In this document: piece by piece, positions 1-8,734 of the stretch | Position numbering within the stretch: the stretch's first letter is position 1 | How the letters are laid out: each line of letters begins with the position of its first letter | Assembly: GCA_937917025.1 (NCBI GenBank) | Contig: CALFSF010000311.1 | Coordinates: 1 to 29,054, forward strand | Direction: 5' to 3' | Length of the DNA stretch: 29,054 nt | DNA from: an uncultured Paraburkholderia sp. | GTDB taxonomy: Bacteria > Pseudomonadota > Gammaproteobacteria > Burkholderiales > Burkholderiaceae | Program-made: the position numbers and the translations under genes | Notes under the pieces: generated by a model | What the model saw: only the letters and a program-made list of their open reading frames with translations | Told to the model about the DNA's origin: nothing | Database searches by the model: none

Positions 1-1160
1 CGTACTTCTGGGACGCCGACGGCCAGCGCTATATCGACTACATCGGCTCCTGGGGGCCGATGATCCTGGGCCACGTGCATCCGGAAGTGCTCGAAGCCGT
101 GCAACGCGTGCTGGCAAAGGGCTTCTCGTTTGGCGCACCGACCGAATCCGAAGTCGAGATCGCCGAGGAAATCTGCAAGCTGATGCCTTCGATCGAACAG
201 GTCCGCATGGTCTCGAGCGGCACCGAAGCGACGATGAGCGCATTGCGTCTCGCGCGCGGCTTCACGAACCGCAGCCGCATCGTCAAGTTCGAAGGCTGCT
301 ATCACGGTCACGCGGACAGCCTGCTCGTGAAAGCGGGTTCCGGTCTGCTGACGTTCGGCAACCCGACCTCGGCGGGCGTGCCGGCCGATATCGCGAAGCA
401 CACCACCGTGCTCGAATACAACAACGTCGCGGAACTCGAAGAGGCGTTCAAGGCGTTCGGCGGCGAAATCGCGTCGGTGATCGTCGAGCCGGTTGCCGGC
501 AACATGAACCTCGTGCGCGCGACACCTGAATTCCTCACCGCGCTGCGCCGCCTGTGTACCGAATACGGCACCGTGCTGATTTTCGACGAAGTGATGTGCG
601 GATTCCGCGTCGCACTCGGCGGCGCGCAAGAGGTGTACGGCATCACGCCGGACCTCACGTGCCTTGGCAAGGTGATCGGCGGCGGCATGCCGGCGGCCGC
701 GTTCGGCGGACGCCGCGACATCATGGCTCACCTCGCGCCGCTCGGCGGCGTGTACCAGGCGGGCACGCTCTCGGGTAACCCGATCGCCGTCGCCGCCGGC
801 TTGAAGACGCTGCAACTCATCCAGGCGCCGGGTTTCTACGAAACGCTTTCCGCGCAGACGTCGCGCCTCGCGAAGGGTCTCGCCGAAGCGGCCCGCGAAG
901 CCGGCGTGCCGTTCGCGGCCGATTCGCTCGGCGGCATGTTCGGTCTCTACTTCACGGATTCGATTCCGGCGAGCTTCGCGCAGGTCACGAAGAGCGACGT
1001 GCCACGCTTTAACGCGTTCTTCCACAAGATGCTCGACGCGGGCGTGTACTTCGCGCCGTCGGCGTATGAAGCGGGCTTCGTGTCGATTGCGCACGACAAC
1101 GCCATCATCGACGAAACGATTGCCGCCGCGCGCCGCGCGTTCGCCGCGCTCGCGGCCTGA
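1..1160 (+). CDS. hemL: Glutamate-1-semialdehyde 2,1-aminomutase, 5'-truncated by window edge
   Basis: This PLP enzyme converts glutamate-1-semialdehyde to 5-aminolevulinate in the C5 route of tetrapyrrole synthesis, in the cytoplasm. The frame is open from the first bases of the window (YFWDADGQRYIDYIGSWGPM), so the start codon and roughly 40 residues lie outside; the ATG at 60 is internal. Class-III aminotransferase hallmarks are present: SSGTEATMSALRLAR for cofactor phosphate binding, IFDEVMCGFR with the pyridine-nitrogen Asp, and the Schiff-base Lys in CLGKVIGGGMP (codon 669-671). The C-terminus looks complete. It is 25 bases upstream of ribD on the same strand, so co-transcription is plausible. 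Family assignment is secure. Confidence 0.97.
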   Translation, partial: YFWDADGQRYIDYIGSWGPMILGHVHPEVLEAVQRVLAKGFSFGAPTESEVEIAEEICKLMPSIEQVRMVSSGTEATMSALRLARGFTNRSRIVKFEGCYHGHADSLLVKAGSGLLTFGNPTSAGVPADIAKHTTVLEYNNVAELEEAFKAFGGEIASVIVEPVAGNMNLVRATPEFLTALRRLCTEYGTVLIFDEVMCGFRVALGGAQEVYGITPDLTCLGKVIGGGMPAAAFGGRRDIMAHLAPLGGVYQAGTLSGNPIAVAAGLKTLQLIQAPGFYETLSAQTSRLAKGLAEAAREAGVPFAADSLGGMFGLYFTDSIPASFAQVTKSDVPRFNAFFHKMLDAGVYFAPSAYEAGFVSIAHDNAIIDETIAAARRAFAALAA

Positions 1161-1185
1161 ATCCCTTCTACCCAGGCCGTCGCCG

Positions 1186-2334
<1,149 letters not shown>

Positions 2335-2357
2335 ACACACGCAAAGGAACCAGCACG

Positions 2358-2993
2358 ATGTTTACCGGAATCGTCGCGGCCGTGGGCCGCATTGAATCAG
2401 TGAAGCCGCTCGGCAACGATGGCGATGCGGGCGTGCGTCTCTACATCGAAGCCGGCGCGCTCGATCTCGACGACGTGCAACTCGGCGACAGCATCACCGT
2501 TCAGGGCGCATGCATGACGGTGGTCGTGAAGACCGCGCATTCGTTCGAAGTCGACGTGTCGCGTGAAAGCCTGAATTGCACCGCGGGTCTGGGTGAACCG
2601 GGCGAAGTGAATCTCGAGAAAGCACTGCGCGCGCACGACCGTCTTGGCGGCCATATCGTTTCGGGGCACGTCGACGGTCTCGGTACGGTGACGCATTTCG
2701 CGCCGGTTGGCGAGTCGCATGAACTGCGCGTGCTCGCGCCTCGCGATATCGGCCGCTATCTGGCGTTCAAGGGATCGATTACCGTGAACGGCGTGAGCCT
2801 GACGGTGAACTCGGTCAAGGATAGCGACGACGGCTGCGAGTTTTCGATCAACCTGATCCCGCATACGGTCGAAGTGACAACGCTCAAGAATCTGCGCGCG
2901 GGTTCGAAGGTCAATCTGGAAATCGATCTGATCGCGCGGTATGTGGAGCGGATGCTGTCGACGTCTCAACCTGGCGACAAGCCATTGAAATAA
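2358..2993 (+). CDS. ribE: Riboflavin synthase, alpha subunit
   Basis: This enzyme dismutates two 6,7-dimethyl-8-ribityllumazine molecules to give riboflavin. The protein (211 residues) starts with the family signature MFTGIVAAVG and consists of two tandem lumazine-binding beta-barrel domains, residues about 1-97 and 98-200. The second begins around GGHIVSGHVDGLGTV and contains SLTVNSV, mirroring GACMTVV in the first. The ATG at 2358 is preceded by AAAGGAA at 2342-2348 and is the conserved start; an upstream ATG at 2331 overlaps the ribD stop and would add nine non-conserved residues. It lies directly after ribD, as in other Burkholderiales. The gene is sometimes called ribC in other species. 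Confidence 0.96.
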   Translation: MFTGIVAAVGRIESVKPLGNDGDAGVRLYIEAGALDLDDVQLGDSITVQGACMTVVVKTAHSFEVDVSRESLNCTAGLGEPGEVNLEKALRAHDRLGGHIVSGHVDGLGTVTHFAPVGESHELRVLAPRDIGRYLAFKGSITVNGVSLTVNSVKDSDDGCEFSINLIPHTVEVTTLKNLRAGSKVNLEIDLIARYVERMLSTSQPGDKPLK

Positions 2994-3001
2994 TTCTATT
3001 T

Positions 3002-3041
3002 CCCCGGGACCCGCCGCCTGCCGCAGTCCGGGGTCCAGACA
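3002..3041. terminator. Possible hairpin terminator between convergent genes
   Basis: CCCCGGGAC (starting near 3003) and GTCCGGGG (near 3027) form an imperfect GC-rich stem with one bulged base. It sits between the end of ribE and the end of the convergent antitoxin-like ORF. No T-run follows on either strand, so this is a weak terminator call. Confidence 0.3.
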
Positions 3042-3045
3042 ACCC

Positions 3046-3282
3046 TCATGCTTTGCTTGCGACGCTTGCGCGCCGTTTCGCAAACCTGGCCTCGACCTCT
3101 TCACTCGAGCGACCGCGCCCGGCCCGCAGCAAAACGCGGGCGGCGTCTACCTTACGGTTCAGGAACTCGTCGTATTCGCGAACTGCGCGTTGACGTTGCG
3201 CGAACTCACGCATCAATTCGCCCAACACCTGCGAGGCCGGCCGGTGCATTGCTTCAGCGTCCGCCATGAACTCCTCGCGCAA
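3046..3282 (-). pseudogene. Orphan antitoxin-like protein, N-terminus apparently degraded
   Basis: The predicted 78 residues resemble the C-terminal part of small type II antitoxin-like proteins of proteobacteria: a segment FMADAEAMHRPASQVLGELM, then a charged helix RQRAVREYDEFLNRKVDAAR, then GRSSEEVEARFAKRRA. The first usable start is a TTG at 3282. Family-like sequence continues upstream without an ATG or GTG (STAVFLEAGL just before it), up to an in-frame stop at 3364-3366. In relatives as I remember them, the initiator Met lies near that stretch; here an ACG codon at 3304-3306 occupies a comparable place. No toxin-like ORF is next to it: ribE converges on one side and a lipoprotein lies on the other. 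Either a degraded antitoxin or a short protein with an unusual start. Family resemblance is from memory. Confidence 0.5.
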
Positions 3283-3363
3283 CCCGGCTTCGAGAAAGAC
3301 CGCCGTGCTGTATCCGGCTCGAGCGACACAGTCGTCAACAACGAAGCCGGTGCAGCAATGAGG

Positions 3364-3546
3364 CTATCGTCGCCAGCCGTGCCCGTAACCGCCAAAACCG
3401 ATGCCGACATCGACGGACGGCGCTGCGTAGTACGCAGGCCCATAACCATACCCATAGGCCGGCGCAGGCGCATAGCCATACGGTGGAGCGACAATGCAGC
3501 CTGACAGGCCAGCCGCAAGCGCAACGACACAACAAAGTCTGATCAT
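3364..3546 (-). CDS. Small Tyr/Gly-rich lipoprotein
   Basis: A 60-residue predicted lipoprotein of unknown function. The N-terminus MIRLCCVVALAAGLSGC is a short signal peptide ending in a lipobox (Leu14-Ser-Gly-Cys17), so the mature protein would begin at lipidated Cys17. The rest is low complexity, with repeats of Tyr-Gly and Pro-Ala (YGYAPAPAYGYGYGPAYY) and a Gly-rich end GIGFGGYGHGWRR. The ATG at 3546 has GGAG about eight bases upstream; a longer open frame extends to 3741 but lacks a signal peptide. Similar tiny YG-rich lipoproteins are common in Burkholderia relatives. Nothing in the neighbourhood suggests a specific role. Confidence 0.75.
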   Translation of the reverse strand: MIRLCCVVALAAGLSGCIVAPPYGYAPAPAYGYGYGPAYYAAPSVDVGIGFGGYGHGWRR

Positions 3547-3961
3547 GATTTTTCTCCGTGCGTGAATTGTAGGTGGCGGCCGTATTCTGATTCGCAACGA
3601 AGTGTGTCCGAACGTAACCGGTCGGGCACAGGGATTGGGTATAGCCGGGGAGCCGCTGAACTGCGCAGATTCTTCGCGGATCGATATCCCGGCGACACCT
3701 TCGTCCGGCGCATCGTATGTGCCGGAGAAAGCCAGGGCCACCAGCCATGGATGACCTCATCACAACACTCCCACCCGGGCATCCAATCCTTAACGAAACC
3801 TTAAGGATTGCGCACTATCACGCGGATTTTTCTGGTTTATAGCGTGAAACGCCAGTGCGTTATGGAACCGAAAGCATCGGTTCATCCGGGCGACTCAATT
3901 CCACCGCACATTCTCTCCCTGATTACAGGATATTTCACGGCAACCTGAAAAAGGATGGGAC
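3547..3961. other. Gene-free stretch between divergent genes
   Basis: About 415 bases without a convincing gene. Short ORFs on both strands look non-coding. It holds the divergent start regions of the lipoprotein (minus) and the broken phosphatase gene (plus). The only clear structure is the AT-rich repeat at 3785-3809. A TTTATA at 3836-3841 could be a -10 element for rightward transcription. Confidence 0.5.
3785..3809 (+). promoter_or_regulatory. PmrA/QseB-like response-regulator box within a palindrome
   Basis: CTTAAC (3789-3794), five bases, then CTTAAG (3800-3805) fits the published PmrA/QseB-type direct repeat of two CTTAA half-sites at 11-bp spacing. The same bases form a perfect 9-bp inverted repeat, AATCCTTAA (3785-3793) and TTAAGGATT (3801-3809), with a 7-base spacer. 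It lies about 150 bases before the broken phosphatase gene. Binding by an OmpR-family regulator is inferred from the motif only. Confidence 0.45.
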
Positions 3962-5199
3962 ATGAAGACGATCAGAAAATGGAAGCGTACACAAAGCGCC
4001 ATTGGCGCAGGCGTAGTCCTGCTTGCCGGACTGTATTCGGTGGGCGCAGCGGCCGCCGATGAACACGATCACGATCATGAGCATGAGTCGGTGAAGCATG
4101 TGCTGCTGATCAGCTTCGATGGCTTGCATGAGCAGGACGTCGCACGCTGCATCGGTTCGAATGCATGCCCGAATCTTGCGTTACTGGCCAGGTCGGGTAC
4201 GACCTTTCGCGCACTGAAATCAATTCGATTGATCCGGCTACCGGCACAAACTACACCGACCTCTACACGCACACGGAACAGTTCGACAATTTCCATGTGC
4301 AGTCGCTGATCAATGAGATCGACGGCAAGGATTCGACAGGCCAGACCAGCGCCGACGTGCCCACGGTGTTCGGGACCAACTTCCAGACATTGAGCGTCGC
4401 GCAGAAGGCAACGGTCGCGACTGGCGGCGGCTATCTGGATGCGAGCTTCACGCCGGGTCCGCAGGTAATGAACGCGATTGCCTATCTGGACAACGCCCTC
4501 GGTCGCGTCGTGTCCGAACTCAAGCAACGCAACCTTTATTCGTCGACGGCGATCATCGTCACGGCGAAACATGGGCAGTCCCCGAGCGATCATTCGAAGC
4601 TGGTGAAGAACGGCGACACGCTCTCGAAACTGCTTGAAGCAGGCAACTATCTGGATCCTAACGGCCACTTCGGGCCGAACAATACGAAGAGCGGCAACCT
4701 CAATGACGGAACGGGGCTCGTCGATACGGGTTTCGTGCAGACCGACGACGTCGGCCTGATCTGGTTGCGCGATCAAAGCCAGCTGTCCGCCGTCGTGAAG
4801 ACCCTGAGAGACAACCTGAGCTGCAACGCACCCGGCATTTGCGCGGACGGCCCGCAGGCGTAGATCCTGTACGGCCCGCAGTTGACGGGCCGGTTCGGTG
4901 ATCCGGCCCGCGGCCGCACGCCTGACATCGTCGTCCAGCCGAACCCGGGGGTCATCTATACCTCGAGCAAGGCCAAGGACGAAGAGCACGGCGGCAATGC
5001 TCCCGACGACAGCCATCTCGGTCTCGTGGTCTACGTCCCTCACGCCCACCACGCTGGACGGACCAACGACGAGCGTGTGCTGACCACGCAGGTTGCGCCG
5101 ACGATCCTGCATTTGCTCGATCTGAATCCTGAACTGCTGCACTCGGTTGCTCTTGAAGGAACGCGTGTACTGCCGGAGTTCGATCACGGGCGCTTTTAG
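3962..5199 (+). pseudogene. Alkaline-phosphatase-superfamily (nucleotide pyrophosphatase/phosphodiesterase-like) protein, disrupted
   Basis: Three coding pieces belong to one ancestral secreted metallohydrolase. Piece 1 (3962 to about 4195) has a signal peptide ending near GAAAADEH, a run DEHDHDHEHE, and the first metal-binding Asp in LLISFDGLH. Piece 2, in another frame (from about 4190), resumes with YDLSRTEINSIDPATG and contains the metal-site segment IVTAKHGQSP. A TAG at 4861-4863 then stops it, and the same frame continues with ILYGPQLTGRFGDPARGR and the last metal site EEHGGNAPDDSHLGLVVY to 5199. The stretch expected between pieces 1 and 2, which carries the catalytic Thr/Ser, is missing. 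The gene therefore has an internal deletion with frame change plus a nonsense codon, and is very unlikely to encode an active enzyme. Confidence 0.85.
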
Positions 5200-5241
5200 G
5201 CGAATGGCCGCGCCCTGCCGCTAGTGGAGCACGGCACCTGA

Positions 5242-5289
5242 GCGACGCGATTTCCTGGGACATGCAACGGTCCCAGGGAATCGCGTCGC
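5242..5289. repeat. 20-bp near-perfect hairpin between convergent genes
   Basis: GCGACGCGATTTCCTGGGAC (5242-5261) pairs with 5270-5289 over all 20 positions, with a single G-U wobble and an 8-base loop. It lies between the end of the broken phosphatase gene and the end of the convergent membrane-protein gene. There is no T-run, so it could be a bidirectional terminator lacking a U-tract, or a REP-like palindrome. Confidence 0.75.
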
Positions 5290-5461
5290 CGCTCTCGTGT
5301 ACCCGTAAGTCTGCGCCAGCTCTCCGTGCGAGCTGACCGAGATCGCAACGCCCGGCATTCCGCCCGGGCATTGCGCTCAAAAGCGCGCAGAAACGTCCTT
5401 CGCTCATCGCCAGCCTGCTGGGAGCAGGCCATGCTTTGCAATGGCATGACTGATGGAACGG

Positions 5462-5968
5462 TCAATAGCTCCGAGCCACCCTGAACTGAGGGCGCAGCAG
5501 CAGATAGAAAGCGGAAACATGCGTGATCATCAGCACAGGCACGTAGATGACCGGGATCGCATACGTGGCGCCCAGCAGCTCTCCCACACGCGCAGGAACA
5601 TCGGACTGGACGGCGTGGTAATAGTCGAGGATGAGGTCGGTTACTCCCACCAGATTGAAGGCTACGACGAACAACCAGAAGAGTGGGCGTAACCGTGCCG
5701 TGAGGAGCGCGAGCATCGCCAGAACGCCCGTTGCGAAGTCACCGTATGCGGCGAACACCGCGAAGCTGGCAGGCAGATCGGGACCGACGACGCCCGGCAA
5801 GATAAAGACCAGCCCGAAGAAACGGAAGCTGTGCAACGTGGCGATGGCGCGTTGCGCTTCGAATGGGTCCATCGACTTGAGCCTGGGCCAGACGTATACG
5901 CGATAGCAAAGCAGCCAGGCGACATAGCCCAGAACGAGATGCAACTGGAAGAGAAGTTCCGGTGACAT
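5462..5968 (-). CDS. Conserved-looking membrane protein, unknown function
   Basis: A 168-residue integral membrane protein I do not recognise. There are about four to five hydrophobic segments: LVLGYVAWLLCYRVYVW near the N-terminus, FFGLVFILPGVVG, FATGVLAMLALLTA, LFWLFVVAFNLVGVTDLIL and IPVIYVPVLMITHVSAFYLLL. The ATG at 5968 has a strong AGGAGG about six bases upstream. It lies 49 bases downstream of another membrane-protein gene on the same strand and is probably co-transcribed with it, under a promoter shared with the divergent LysR gene. No catalytic motif is visible. Confidence 0.8.
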   Translation of the reverse strand: MSPELLFQLHLVLGYVAWLLCYRVYVWPRLKSMDPFEAQRAIATLHSFRFFGLVFILPGVVGPDLPASFAVFAAYGDFATGVLAMLALLTARLRPLFWLFVVAFNLVGVTDLILDYYHAVQSDVPARVGELLGATYAIPVIYVPVLMITHVSAFYLLLRPQFRVARSY

Positions 5969-6017
5969 GTTGCCTCCTGTCAGATGTTGTCTGGCGTATT
6001 CAGGGACGGGAAGAAAA

Positions 6018-6848
6018 TCAGCCGGCGCGTCGCCGGATCAGCTGGCGCAGCGACAGCGCGTGCAGCAGGATCGAGACTGGCACAACGAAAGCAGGAGTCA
6101 GCACATCCGGATAGGCGCCGGCGCCGATCGCCGGCACGCCCGGAACGATCAACTGGAAACGGCCGGGCGAGGTGATCATCCCCAGGGTAATCGCGACGGC
6201 GAAATCGGCGAGGCCGAAGATGTTCCAGGCGATCGCCGCCCTCCGCCCTTGAGCCGTACCGCTCGCCACGGCGATTGCCGCCGGCACGGCGAAGAGGCCG
6301 GTCAACACGTCGCCCGTTCCCGCCGGCAACGCGAACACGCCCGGCAGCATTCCATGCAGCCACGCAGCGAGAGCCCAGCCGCCGAATACCCGATAAAGCT
6401 GAAGAGCGACAAGCCAGGTCGCCGGCATCGCATCAAGCACCTGCCCCACCCGCTTCGATAACAGCAACAGCGGCGCGCCGGTCATGACCGGCAGGAAGAT
6501 CGCCAGCGGCAACAACGGCAACGGCGAGGCGCCCGTGCGGAAGACGCCATTGATCGCCGCGCTCCAGGCGACGGCGAACCAGAGCGTGTCTGGAATCATG
6601 ACCACGAGCCAGGTCGTGCGGCGTTGGCCCGGCGTCAGGTCCGTGCGTTCGAGGCCGAGCCACAAACCGGTCGCGACGAGCCCATGGGCCATCAGCTGAT
6701 GAGCGGTGGTCGGAGCGCCGCTCGTCGGGATAACCGGCTTCCAGTAGATCAACACAATCCACAGCACCGTCAACGGAATCGGCCAGAGCAGGCTGCGCCA
6801 GGCAGGACGCGGCGGGACGATACCAGCGGGAACAGCGGCGGCGGTCAT
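6018..6848 (-). CDS. Multi-pass membrane protein, unknown function
   Basis: A 276-residue very hydrophobic protein with about seven to eight predicted membrane segments, for example LLWPIPLTVLWIVLIYW, LPLLPLAIFLPVMTGAPLLLL, VLTGLFAVPAAIAVASG and AFVVPVSILLHALSL. I see no family motif I can name. I chose the ATG at 6848 because it has GGAGA upstream and places the first hydrophobic segment normally; the frame is open to 6989, but that extension is polar and would run into the promoter region of the divergent LysR gene. The arrangement suggests the LysR protein controls this gene and the one after it. Confidence 0.8.
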   Translation of the reverse strand: MTAAAVPAGIVPPRPAWRSLLWPIPLTVLWIVLIYWKPVIPTSGAPTTAHQLMAHGLVATGLWLGLERTDLTPGQRRTTWLVVMIPDTLWFAVAWSAAINGVFRTGASPLPLLPLAIFLPVMTGAPLLLLSKRVGQVLDAMPATWLVALQLYRVFGGWALAAWLHGMLPGVFALPAGTGDVLTGLFAVPAAIAVASGTAQGRRAAIAWNIFGLADFAVAITLGMITSPGRFQLIVPGVPAIGAGAYPDVLTPAFVVPVSILLHALSLRQLIRRRAG

Positions 6849-7003
6849 CAGCAGTTCTCCATATGAATCCGGGTCTTCGTGAATGCGGCCCCGAACACCA
6901 CGCGGTGAGCGTGTCGAGCCGGTATCGGCGTGACGCCTCATCGACAGGCACAGGTGTACCATGGCCTCTCGCGAGCGACTATTCATCACAATGTTGACGG
7001 GCT
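6849..7003. promoter_or_regulatory. Divergent promoter region, LysR gene versus membrane-protein operon
   Basis: A 155-base gap between two divergent start codons, the typical place for a LysR-type operator and two promoters. I could not identify a single convincing T-N11-A site; several TGAAT/ATTCA words are present. Confidence 0.4.
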
Positions 7004-7942
7004 ATGAAGCAGAACTTCACAGTCAGGCAGGGCGCGCTCGATGGCGTCGAGGTGTTCCTGAGCGTTGCCCAGCATCGCAGCTTCCGCCGGGCAGCCGCGG
7101 AGCTCGGAGTGACGCCGTCGGCCGTCAGCCAGGTGGTGCGTGTACTTGAAGCGCGCATTGGCGCGGCGCTCTTCATCCGCACCACGCGTAGCGTCGGCCT
7201 GACCGAAGCTGGCGAACGGTTTCTTTCGCGCGCAAAGCCCGCTTTCGAGGAGCTTGTCGCCGCCAGTGAAGTTGCGCGCGGACTCGGCCAGCGGCCCACC
7301 GGATTGTTGCGTCTTTCAGTGCCGCGCGCGGTGGTGCCGATCCTGCTGGAACCCCTGATTGCATCCTTCTGCCAGGCGTATCCCGAGGTCGAAGTGGAGA
7401 TCGCCGCAAGCAAGGAGCTGATCGATCTTGCCGCGGAAGGGTTCGATGCCGGTATCCGGCTGGGTCAGTTCGTCGACGCCGACATGGTCGCGGTCCCGTT
7501 GACGCCACCGTTTCGTCTCGTCGTCGTCGGCAGCCCTGCCTACTTCGCGGGGCGCGACCGGCCGAGTCACACGGACGATCTTCGCCAGCACGCATGCCTG
7601 CGGTGGCGGCGATCCAGTGGCGCGCTCGCGCCATGGTCATTCAACGACAACGGCCACCCGATCGAGATTTCCGTATCCGGTCCCCTCATCGCCAACGATT
7701 ATTCCACCATGCTTGGCGCGGCAGTCGAAGGCGTGGGCCTTGCCCAGCTACCTGAGCCGATGGTCGCCGAAGGGGTGAGGGCCGGAAAACTGGTGCATGT
7801 GCTGGAGTCGTTCGCACCGATGATATCGGGCGTGTTTCTCTACTACCCAGGCCGCCGGCAGATCATGCCGAAACTGCGCGCCTTCATCGACCATGTGAAG
7901 AGCCGTTCGGCAGGCCAGGGCAAAGTCCCGGGCACAAGATGA
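7004..7942 (+). CDS. LysR-family transcriptional regulator
   Basis: A 312-residue cytoplasmic regulator. The N-terminal winged helix-turn-helix covers about residues 12-73, with the signature FLSVAQHRSFRRAAAELGVTPSAVSQVVRVLE and the family-typical wing GLTEAGERFL. The remaining part is the substrate-binding-like effector domain, starting near GLLRLSVPRAVVPILL, with DAGIRLG and GVGLAQLPEPMV in their usual places. It resembles the large PBP2_CrgA/LTTR subgroup that represses or activates a divergently transcribed neighbour. Its divergent neighbours are the two membrane-protein genes, the likeliest targets. The effector cannot be told from sequence. Confidence 0.93.
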   Translation: MKQNFTVRQGALDGVEVFLSVAQHRSFRRAAAELGVTPSAVSQVVRVLEARIGAALFIRTTRSVGLTEAGERFLSRAKPAFEELVAASEVARGLGQRPTGLLRLSVPRAVVPILLEPLIASFCQAYPEVEVEIAASKELIDLAAEGFDAGIRLGQFVDADMVAVPLTPPFRLVVVGSPAYFAGRDRPSHTDDLRQHACLRWRRSSGALAPWSFNDNGHPIEISVSGPLIANDYSTMLGAAVEGVGLAQLPEPMVAEGVRAGKLVHVLESFAPMISGVFLYYPGRRQIMPKLRAFIDHVKSRSAGQGKVPGTR

Positions 7943-8038
7943 CCATTGGCGTGATGCGCCGGGTTGCGGAAAAGCGGGCGATGTTTTTCTTTATATCGAC
8001 GTCCGACGTCACTCCGGCGAAGACCCCTTCGGTTTCGA

Positions 8039-8725
8039 TCATCCGCTCGTGGAACCGGCGGGAACGCCGGCGTCGCGCCCCTCAGCGGGAGCGCGCCGGG
8101 GACGGCGAACGGCTCTCACCTTTCCGCTGTTCGCTCCTCCGCAGAAGAACTGGTCGCCGCCATCGGACTCGAGCCCCGACACGAACACGCCAGCGGGCAT
8201 ATCGAGCGTTTCCAGAACCTCTCCGGTTCGAGGATCGATTCGCCGCAGGTCGCTCGTGTCGTCTTCCCATGTACCGTGCCAGAGCTCTCCGTCGACCCAC
8301 GTGACGCCGGTAACAAAGCGCCCGGATTCGATCGTGCGAAGAATCGCCCCTGTTTCCGGATCGATCTGATGGATCTTGCGGTCCCGGTACTGCCCGACCC
8401 AGAGCGACCCTTCCGCCCAGGTGAGCCCGGAATCATTGCCGCCGCCGGGCGCTGGAATCGTCGCCAGCACGTGGCCGGTCCGCGGATCGATTTTCTGGAT
8501 GCGGCCTGCGGCGATCTGGAACAGATGCTGGCCGTCGTACGCCGTTCCGGCTTCCGCGGCGACGTCGATCGAGCGCGGCGTCTTTCCGTTCGCGGGGTCG
8601 AGCGCGACCAGCGCGCGGCCGGCGGCAAAGCAGACCTGCTGGCCATCGTACGTGACGCCAGCCACGCTGTCGACGCCCGGAAAAGGTCCGTATTCATTGA
8701 TGATGCTGGCGGTAGATCGGTTCAT
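8039..8725 (-). CDS. Beta-propeller (YncE/Vgb-like repeat) protein
   Basis: A 228-residue protein built from repeated blades of the form IDPxTGxVLxTI: ALDPANGKTPRSIDV, KIDPRTGHVLATIPAPG, QIDPETGAILRTIESG and RIDPRTGEVLETLDMP, each preceded by a GLTW or GVTW strand. This matches small beta-propeller proteins annotated as glutamine-cyclotransferase-like or YncE-like, but no catalytic residues can be assigned. There is no signal peptide, so it appears cytoplasmic. The ATG at 8725 has AGGAT upstream, and the gene begins only nine bases after the stop of the regulator on the same strand, so the two are almost certainly co-transcribed. The C-terminal 30 residues are Arg/Pro/Gly-rich and probably disordered. 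Confidence 0.75.
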   Translation of the reverse strand: MNRSTASIINEYGPFPGVDSVAGVTYDGQQVCFAAGRALVALDPANGKTPRSIDVAAEAGTAYDGQHLFQIAAGRIQKIDPRTGHVLATIPAPGGGNDSGLTWAEGSLWVGQYRDRKIHQIDPETGAILRTIESGRFVTGVTWVDGELWHGTWEDDTSDLRRIDPRTGEVLETLDMPAGVFVSGLESDGGDQFFCGGANSGKVRAVRRPRRAPAEGRDAGVPAGSTSG

Positions 8726-8734
8726 GCGGCCATC

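Noticed and set aside
1161..1185. FMN riboswitch before ribD
   Set aside because: The gap to hemL is only 25 bases, far too short for an FMN aptamer.
4075..5187. 370-residue open frame on the minus strand across the broken phosphatase gene
   Set aside because: Its opposite strand carries clear phosphatase-superfamily motifs; this frame has none.
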